Source: Curtobacterium sp. Leaf183 (GTDB lineage Bacteria > Actinomycetota > Actinomycetes > Actinomycetales > Microbacteriaceae). Taken from it: a DNA stretch of 64,000 bases. A program made the translations under genes and the position numbers. The notes under the pieces are model-generated. The model saw nothing but the letters and a program-made list of their open reading frames with translations. It was not told where the DNA came from and made no database searches. The stretch is from assembly GCF_001424385.1 (NCBI RefSeq), contig NZ_LMPO01000001.1:461017-525016 (forward strand). Direction: 5' to 3'. Shown one piece after another: positions 59,389 to 64,000 of the stretch (position 1 is its first letter; each line of letters starts with the position of its first letter).

Positions 59389-60693
59389 CTATCCCGCGCG
59401 CGCTGCGGTGAAACCACGCTCCAGGTCGGTCAGGATGTCGTCCGGGTGCTCCAGGCCGATCGACAGGCGGATGAGTCCCTCGCCCACACCAGCGGATGCC
59501 CGCTCCGACGGGGTCATCTGCACGTGGGTCGTGGACGCCGGGTGCACGACGAGCGACCGGACGTCGCCGATGTTCGAGACGTGGTCGAACAGCTCGAGGG
59601 CATCGACGAACCGACGCCCCGCCTCGACACCGCCGGCGAGGTCGAACGCCAGCACCGCGGACGGACCCGCGGGGACGTACCGCTGCTGCAGGTGGTGCCA
59701 CGGCGACGAGGGCAGCCCGGCGTAGTGCACGTGCTCGACCTGGTCGTGGGCGTCGAGCCACGACGCGACCGTCGCGGCGTTCGCCACGTGCCGGTCCATG
59801 CGCAGCGACAGCGTCTGGATGCCCTGCAGCACCAGGAACGCGTTCAACGGTGCGATGGCCGGGCCGAGGTCGGCCAGCAGCTTCGACCGCGTGCGCTGGA
59901 TGTAGGCGCGGCGCCCGAACTTGGCGGCGAAGTCGGTGTTCGCGAAGCCGGACTCCTGCGTCGACGTCAGCTGCGGGTACTGCTCCGCGTGGGCGGCCCA
60001 GTCGAAGTTCCCGCTGTCGACGATCAGCCCCGCGATGGCGCTGCCGTGCCCGGCGAGGTACTTCGTCGCCGAGTGCACGACGATGTCCGCGCCGTGTTCG
60101 ATCGGGCGGACCAGGTACGGCGTGGCGATGGTGTTGTCGACGATGAGCGGCACGCCCGCGTCGTGCGCCACACCCGCGACCCCGGCGAAGTCGAGGACGT
60201 CGCCACGCGGGTTCGGGATCGACTCCCCGAAGAACGCCCGGGTCTCGGGACGCACGGCGGCGGCCCACTCCGACAGGTCGGTGGGGTCCTGCACGAACGT
60301 GACCGCGATGCCGAGGTCCTTGAGCGTCGACGCGAACAGCGTGTAGGTCGCCCCGTACAGCGACGCGCTCGCCACCAGGTGGGCACCGGCGCGGGCCAGT
60401 CCGAGCACCGCGAGCGTCGTGGCCGCCTGGCCCGACGCCAGCGCCAGGGCGCCGACCCCGCCCTCGAGGTCGGCGATCCGGCGTTCGAGCGCCGCTGCCG
60501 ACGGGTTGTTCACGCGCGAGTAGGTGTGCCCGGGGGCGTCGAGCATGAAGCGGTCGGCTGCGTCGTCGCCGGACGGGTAGACGAACGCGGCGGTCTGGGC
60601 GATCGGCGGCACGTTCGCCCCGAAGCCCGGGTCGGCCTTGTACCCGGCACGGATCTGCCGCGTCTCGAAGCGCCAGTCGTCCTCGGCGGCCAT
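59389..60693 (-). CDS. O-acetylhomoserine sulfhydrylase (PLP-dependent)
   Basis: A 434-residue Cys/Met-metabolism PLP enzyme. The PLP Lys211 is in VVHSATKYLAGHG, with SRVNNPSAAALERRIADLEG and the C-terminal LIRLSIGLEHPDDIL typical of MetY-type enzymes that add sulfide to O-acetylhomoserine. ATG 60693 overlaps the flavin monooxygenase stop by one base (TGATG). The upstream monooxygenase may release sulfite from organosulfur compounds, which would feed sulfide to this enzyme after reduction. Confidence 0.92.
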   Translation of the reverse strand: MAAEDDWRFETRQIRAGYKADPGFGANVPPIAQTAAFVYPSGDDAADRFMLDAPGHTYSRVNNPSAAALERRIADLEGGVGALALASGQAATTLAVLGLARAGAHLVASASLYGATYTLFASTLKDLGIAVTFVQDPTDLSEWAAAVRPETRAFFGESIPNPRGDVLDFAGVAGVAHDAGVPLIVDNTIATPYLVRPIEHGADIVVHSATKYLAGHGSAIAGLIVDSGNFDWAAHAEQYPQLTSTQESGFANTDFAAKFGRRAYIQRTRSKLLADLGPAIAPLNAFLVLQGIQTLSLRMDRHVANAATVASWLDAHDQVEHVHYAGLPSSPWHHLQQRYVPAGPSAVLAFDLAGGVEAGRRFVDALELFDHVSNIGDVRSLVVHPASTTHVQMTPSERASAGVGEGLIRLSIGLEHPDDILTDLERGFTAARAG

Positions 60694-61754
60694 CAGGACG
60701 CCGTCCCGGCCGCGACGGGCGACGCCGACACGGACGCCCGCACGAGCGGGATGACCTGCTCGCCGAACCGCTCCATCTCCTCGAGCTGCGGGGAGAACTG
60801 CAGCAGCAGGGTGTCGACACCGGCGTCCTCGTACTCGCGGATCCGCGAAGCGACCTGCTCCGGGGTCCCGACGAAGCCCGGACGCAGGCCCCGGTTGGAC
60901 ACCGAGTAGTCCTCGAGCGAGGGGACGTGCTCGAGCTGCGACTTCGAGATGAAGTCCTGGTAGGACTCGTAGGCGTTGCCGTGCTGCACGTCCGTGATGC
61001 GCGCGAGCTCGGCCTGCGCTTCCGCTTCCGTCTCGCGGACGATCGCGTACGCGGCCATGCCGAACGCCTCGAACGGCGGCAGCCCGGCCTCGTCGCGGCG
61101 ACGGCGCATCTCGGCGATCTTGGCGCGGAGCTCCTCGACGGTCCCGCCGTGGGTCACGTAGGCGTCGGCGTAGTGGGTGATGCTCGCCTTGCCGGCCTCG
61201 CTCTCGCCACCGGCGTAGATGCGGGGCGTCACGCGCGGCTTCGGCTCGAGGTGGGCGTTCTGGATGTCGTAGTACTCGCCGGAGAACGAGTACGGGGTCT
61301 GGCTCCAGAGCCCCTTCATGACCTCGACGAACTCGGCCGTGCGCTTGTACCGGTCGTCGTGCTCGGAGAAGATCCCGCCGTACTGCCGTGCCTCTTCGGC
61401 CCACCACGCGCTCACCACGTTGAAGGTGAACCGGCCACCGGAGATGTCGTCGATCGTCGCCGCCTGCTTGGCCGTGACCGCCGGCAGGTGGTAGCCGGGG
61501 CGCATCGCCGCCATGATCTCGAGCCGGTCGGTGGTCGCCGCGATGGCCGCGGCGAGCGCCCACGCCTCGAGTGAGGGCGCCGCGACGCCCTTGATGTCGT
61601 TGAGGTTGAGCTCCGGGACGAGCGTCAGGTCGAAGCCGATCCGCTCGGCGCGCTGCGCCAGGCGCTTGACGTAGTCGAAGGTGACGGGCATCTGCTCGTC
61701 GTCGACGTTGCGCAGCCAGCCGCCGAAGAGCGGGGTCCAGTATCCGAATCGCAC
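60693..61754 (-). CDS. LLM-class flavin monooxygenase, organosulfur type
   Basis: A 353-residue luciferase-like barrel: RFGYWTPLFGGWLRN at the start, AAMRPGYHLPAVTAKQAATI and ISGGRFTFNVVSAWW in the middle, VGTPEQVASRIREYEDAGVDTLLLQF near the end. It is closest to SfnG/SsuD-like FMNH2-dependent dimethylsulfone or alkanesulfonate monooxygenases. GTG 61754 has AAGGA five bases upstream. It is translationally coupled to the sulfhydrylase gene, which supports sulfur scavenging. No flavin reductase is in the window. Confidence 0.9.
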   Translation of the reverse strand: MRFGYWTPLFGGWLRNVDDEQMPVTFDYVKRLAQRAERIGFDLTLVPELNLNDIKGVAAPSLEAWALAAAIAATTDRLEIMAAMRPGYHLPAVTAKQAATIDDISGGRFTFNVVSAWWAEEARQYGGIFSEHDDRYKRTAEFVEVMKGLWSQTPYSFSGEYYDIQNAHLEPKPRVTPRIYAGGESEAGKASITHYADAYVTHGGTVEELRAKIAEMRRRRDEAGLPPFEAFGMAAYAIVRETEAEAQAELARITDVQHGNAYESYQDFISKSQLEHVPSLEDYSVSNRGLRPGFVGTPEQVASRIREYEDAGVDTLLLQFSPQLEEMERFGEQVIPLVRASVSASPVAAGTAS

Positions 61755-61779
61755 GAGGTTCCTTGCTGGTGGGGACGAC

Positions 61780-61822
61780 GGACTGGAGGCTCGGTGCCGG
61801 TGGTGAGCCGGGCCTCCCGTCC
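61780..61822. repeat. Family-1 palindromic repeat inside an operon gap
   Basis: GGACTGGAGGCTCGGTGCCG begins at 61780 and pairs with GAGCCGGGCCTCCCGTCC ending at 61822, with a few mismatches. It lies between the ATP-grasp stop (61837) and the monooxygenase start (61754), both minus strand, so it may separate or attenuate the two units. Confidence 0.85.
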
Positions 61823-61836
61823 GGTGGGTGGTCGGG

Positions 61837-62850
61837 TCAGTCGCGCGCCGCTGCGCCCGCGGTGGCGGGCTGGTACGCGGCGTCCAGCAGGCCACCCAGG
61901 TAGCGCGCGATCGAGCGCGGCCCGGAGGCGGGCGCCGATTCCTCGACGGCGGGGTTGTAGTTCGTGTTCGTGTTGATGTCGTACACGACGTGGCGGCCGT
62001 CGGTGGTCTCCATGAACTCGACGCCGGCGATCGTGATGCGCTGGTCGGCGAGGAAGGTGCGGAGCTGCTGGACGAGGGGATGGGCCGCGGTGACGTCGGC
62101 ACGGACGCTGAACGCGGACGGTGCGCCGGCCGTCTCGGCGCCGGGGACGTCGCACACGGCACCGGCGATGACCTGGGGGACCTCGCAGGCGTCGGCCGGG
62201 CAGAGCTCGAAGCTGCCGGCGCTGGTGTCGACGCGGACGGCGTAGACGAACTCGCCGCCGACGAACTCGACCCGGGTGATGAAGGGCTCGCGGGCGGTCA
62301 GGTACTCCTGCAGCAGGGTGATGCCGTCGACCGGTTCCTCGAACTCCGGGGAGTCGACGTAAGCGTCGAACTCGGCCAGCGAGTCGAAGCGGCGGACGCC
62401 GAGGCCCTTGCCGCCCTGGTTGTGCTTGGTGATGAAGGGGACGTCCTGGCCGTCGGTGAAGGTCCGAGCGGCCTGCTTGAGCGTCGTCGAGCCGAACACG
62501 GCCGTGGTGCGCGGGACGTCGAACCCGGCGCCCGCGAGCAGCCCGTGCTGGGCGACCTTGGAGACCTCGAGCTCGAGGACGTGGCTGCCGCCGACGACGG
62601 GTCGTCCGGCGCGCTCGAGCCAGCCGAGGACCGCACGGGTGTACTCCTTGCTGTGCTCGTGCCCACGGGTGTGGGAACTCGCCGACATCCGGGACCAGTA
62701 GACGCCCGGCTCGGGCTCGGCTCCGAGGTCGATCTGCCCCTCGGTCAGCAGGATCTCCTGAACGGGGACGCCCTCGGCCTCGAAGGCAGCGGCGAGCGGC
62801 GGGAACCACTCGGGGTTCTCGTGGATGACGTACACGCGCGGAGTGCTCAC
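61837..62850 (-). CDS. ATP-grasp ligase (RimK-like)
   Basis: A 337-residue ATP-grasp protein. FITKHNQGGKGLGVRRF is the ATP-binding glycine loop, YAVRVDTS and VEFMETTDGRHVVYDINTN carry the metal ligands (Glu, Asn). Such enzymes join a carboxylate to an amine or thiol; the substrate is unknown. GTG 62850 has TAGGGT six bases upstream (leaderless). It precedes the monooxygenase-sulfhydrylase pair on the same strand, which hints at a small sulfur- or amino-acid conjugate as substrate or product. Confidence 0.87.
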   Translation of the reverse strand: MSTPRVYVIHENPEWFPPLAAAFEAEGVPVQEILLTEGQIDLGAEPEPGVYWSRMSASSHTRGHEHSKEYTRAVLGWLERAGRPVVGGSHVLELEVSKVAQHGLLAGAGFDVPRTTAVFGSTTLKQAARTFTDGQDVPFITKHNQGGKGLGVRRFDSLAEFDAYVDSPEFEEPVDGITLLQEYLTAREPFITRVEFVGGEFVYAVRVDTSAGSFELCPADACEVPQVIAGAVCDVPGAETAGAPSAFSVRADVTAAHPLVQQLRTFLADQRITIAGVEFMETTDGRHVVYDINTNTNYNPAVEESAPASGPRSIARYLGGLLDAAYQPATAGAAARD

Positions 62851-62946
62851 GCGTCCACCCTAGGCACGGCGGGTCGGCAGGTGCCAGGTGTGTGACGCGG
62901 TGTTGCCCGGGGACCCTTGTGTGGAACATCAGTAGGTTGGGTGTTC

Positions 62947-63587
62947 GTGCGCCTCATCTTCATCGACGAATCTGCCCGCGACGACGCCTACTACTTCTTC
63001 GGGGCGCTCGTGGCAGACGCGTCGGCACGGAGTTCCATGCCGTCGAGATGTTCCACGGCGCCGGAGCGTGGAAGGACGTCCCGGTCGTGTGGCGCGTCAA
63101 GGCGTGCACACTCGTCGCGAAGGTGCTGGCGCGTTCCACGGCGTCCTTCGTCTTCCGCGGTGTCGACCTCGAAGCGCACCGTCGCCGCTACGGACGGCGA
63201 GCGTACCCAGCGCATCTCTTGACGCTCGCCCACCTGCTCGAGTGCGTCGACGAGCGGCTGGCCTGGCTGGATCCGGAGGACGGACTCGGTCTCGTCCTCG
63301 CCGACGAGCACCACTCTGCCGCCGGCGCTCGACGGAGCCCGCGGAGTTTCAAGGTCGAGAGCACTCCCGGATTCACCAAGCGGCCCTTGACCAGGATCGC
63401 GGACACCATCTACTTCGGGCCCTCCGATGAGAGTCGCATGCTGCAAGCCGCTGACCTGGCGACGTTCTTCCTGAACAGGTCGAAGACGATCGTCGAGCGC
63501 GACGCACGCTCAGCAGCAGCGGTGGCCAAAGTGGTCTCGTTGATCACGCAGATCAGGATCAAGGACTACGTCTGGAGCCCGTCATGA
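62947..63587 (+). pseudogene. DUF3800 protein, broken by internal deletion and frameshift
   Basis: The first about 27 codons (VRLIFIDESARDDAYYFFGA) are a typical DUF3800 start with the RNase-H-like Asp. After LVADA at about 63025 the homologous protein continues only in another frame (GTEFHAVEMFHGAG onward, to the stop at 63587, including the conserved GPSDESRMLQAADLATFF). About twenty residues expected between these parts are missing, so a deletion out of frame is likelier than a simple base error. TAGGTT (62933-62938) lies eight bases before GTG, so the promoter remains. DUF3800 proteins are often found with mobile or defence genes; none is adjacent. Confidence 0.75.
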
Positions 63588-63626
63588 ACAGGCCCGGAGT
63601 CCGTCAGGAACCAGACGGAACGACAC

Positions 63627-63650
63627 AACGCCCCGCGTGAGCGGGGCGTT
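63627..63650. terminator. Terminator after DUF3800 remnant
   Basis: AACGCCCCGC (63627-63636) and GCGGGGCGTT (63641-63650) are perfect 10-bp arms with a GTGA loop, between the DUF3800 remnant and the convergent regulator at 63723. Confidence 0.85.
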
Positions 63651-63722
63651 GGCAGGTGCGGGAGGCCTTCGGCGTCCTGCGGCTCTCATCCTAGCGAAGG
63701 ACCGGCTCGCGTACCAAGCGGG

Positions 63723-64000
63723 TCATGCGCTGAACACCTGATTGCCGACGACACCGAGCAGGTCGAGCTTCTGGGCGTCCTCGCTGCCGACCGGCGCGGT
63801 GAAGAGCAACAGGGCCTGGGTCTGGGTCGACGTGTGCAGGACCTGGCAGTCGACCGTGATCCGCCCGAGCTCCGGGTGCACGAAGGTCTTGTGGTCCTCC
63901 CAGCGGCTGGCGACCTCGTGGAGGGCCCAGAGCTGCCGGAACGCCTCGCTGTGCGCCTGCAGGTCCGCGACGAGGGCCGCTGCACGGCGATCGCCCGGCC
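63723..64000 (-). CDS. MmyB-like HTH regulator, C-terminal part
   Basis: An open frame entering from the right edge with no start in the window; about 92 codons. It reads through ADLQAHSEAFRQLWALHEV, HKTFVHPELGRITVDCQ and LLLFTAPVGSED to NQVFSA and TGA. This is the C-terminal ligand (fatty-acid-like) domain of MmyB-type Xre regulators, abundant in actinobacteria, where the HTH part of about 90 residues and the rest of the sensor domain would lie beyond 64000. These regulators usually repress an adjacent divergent dehydrogenase gene. Confidence 0.85.
   Translation of the reverse strand, partial: PGDRRAAALVADLQAHSEAFRQLWALHEVASRWEDHKTFVHPELGRITVDCQVLHTSTQTQALLLFTAPVGSEDAQKLDLLGVVGNQVFSA

Noticed and set aside
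62917-63222. A separate 101-codon gene at the start of the DUF3800 locus
   Set aside because: Only its first about 30 codons have protein sense; the remainder is out-of-frame sequence of the DUF3800 remnant.

Overview
The window is very GC-rich actinobacterial chromosome. Protein content (EfeUOB iron importer, LCP wall ligases, a mycothiol-linked gene trio, actinobacterial MmyB/MarR/LacI regulators, leaderless starts) and protein style point to Microbacteriaceae, most like Curtobacterium; the genus is inferred from impression, not from a database match. Gene density is high, most genes are housekeeping or metabolic, three tRNA genes are present (Arg-ACG, Ser-GCT, Ser-TGA), and I see no IS element, prophage, rRNA or CRISPR array. 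|| Layout: 1-2.2 kb, OhrR peroxide sensor, a small cysteine protein, an Old Yellow Enzyme, tRNA-Arg. 2.3-8.3 kb, dienelactone hydrolase, glucose-6-phosphate dehydrogenase, a Gfo/Idh oxidoreductase, a sortase-anchored 5'-nucleotidase. 8.3-8.9 kb, a gene-free block of degenerate repeats. 8.9-13.8 kb, EfeU-EfeO-EfeB iron uptake behind an IdeR/DtxR-like box, with a divergent TRIC-type membrane protein. 14-20 kb, a TetR regulator and the MoxR-DUF58-transglutaminase operon. 20-23.4 kb, sugar catabolic genes facing a LacI regulator across a perfect operator palindrome. 23.5-28.4 kb, GH18-like lipoprotein, tRNA-Ser, two tandem LCP proteins. 28.5-36 kb, GntR regulator, MFS carrier, MetE-like enzyme, an AAA ATPase/VWA pair. 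36-45.5 kb, the mycothiol-associated trio, GtrA, VOC and BLUF proteins, a TetR-controlled divergent oxidoreductase locus, tRNA-Ser, HAD phosphatase, seryl-tRNA synthetase, diacylglycerol kinase. 45.6-56 kb, prephenate dehydratase, then a molybdenum region: a cytochrome b-molybdopterin oxidoreductase fusion, moaA, moaD, modABC, a MoeZ-like enzyme and an HTH-TOBE protein. 56-64 kb, glycosyltransferase, acetyltransferase, ispE, a sulfur-scavenging operon (ATP-grasp, flavin monooxygenase, O-acetylhomoserine sulfhydrylase), a broken DUF3800 gene, and the end of an MmyB-like regulator. || Beyond the genes, three DNA-level signals stand out. (1) The word GGACNGGAGGC, which recurs on both strands inside genes in several reading frames and forms large inverted repeats in intergenic gaps, an arrangement like that of DNA-uptake-sequence/terminator pairs. 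(2) A 51-nt element, found three times with identical spacing and only in convergent gene gaps, whose arms are ordered A-B-A'-B' as in a pseudoknot. (3) A consistent leaderless promoter signature, TANNNT 6-8 nt before the start codon, at about twenty genes; it fixes many start sites. || All coordinates and motifs were read by eye; protein families are recognised from motifs and memory, without searches.
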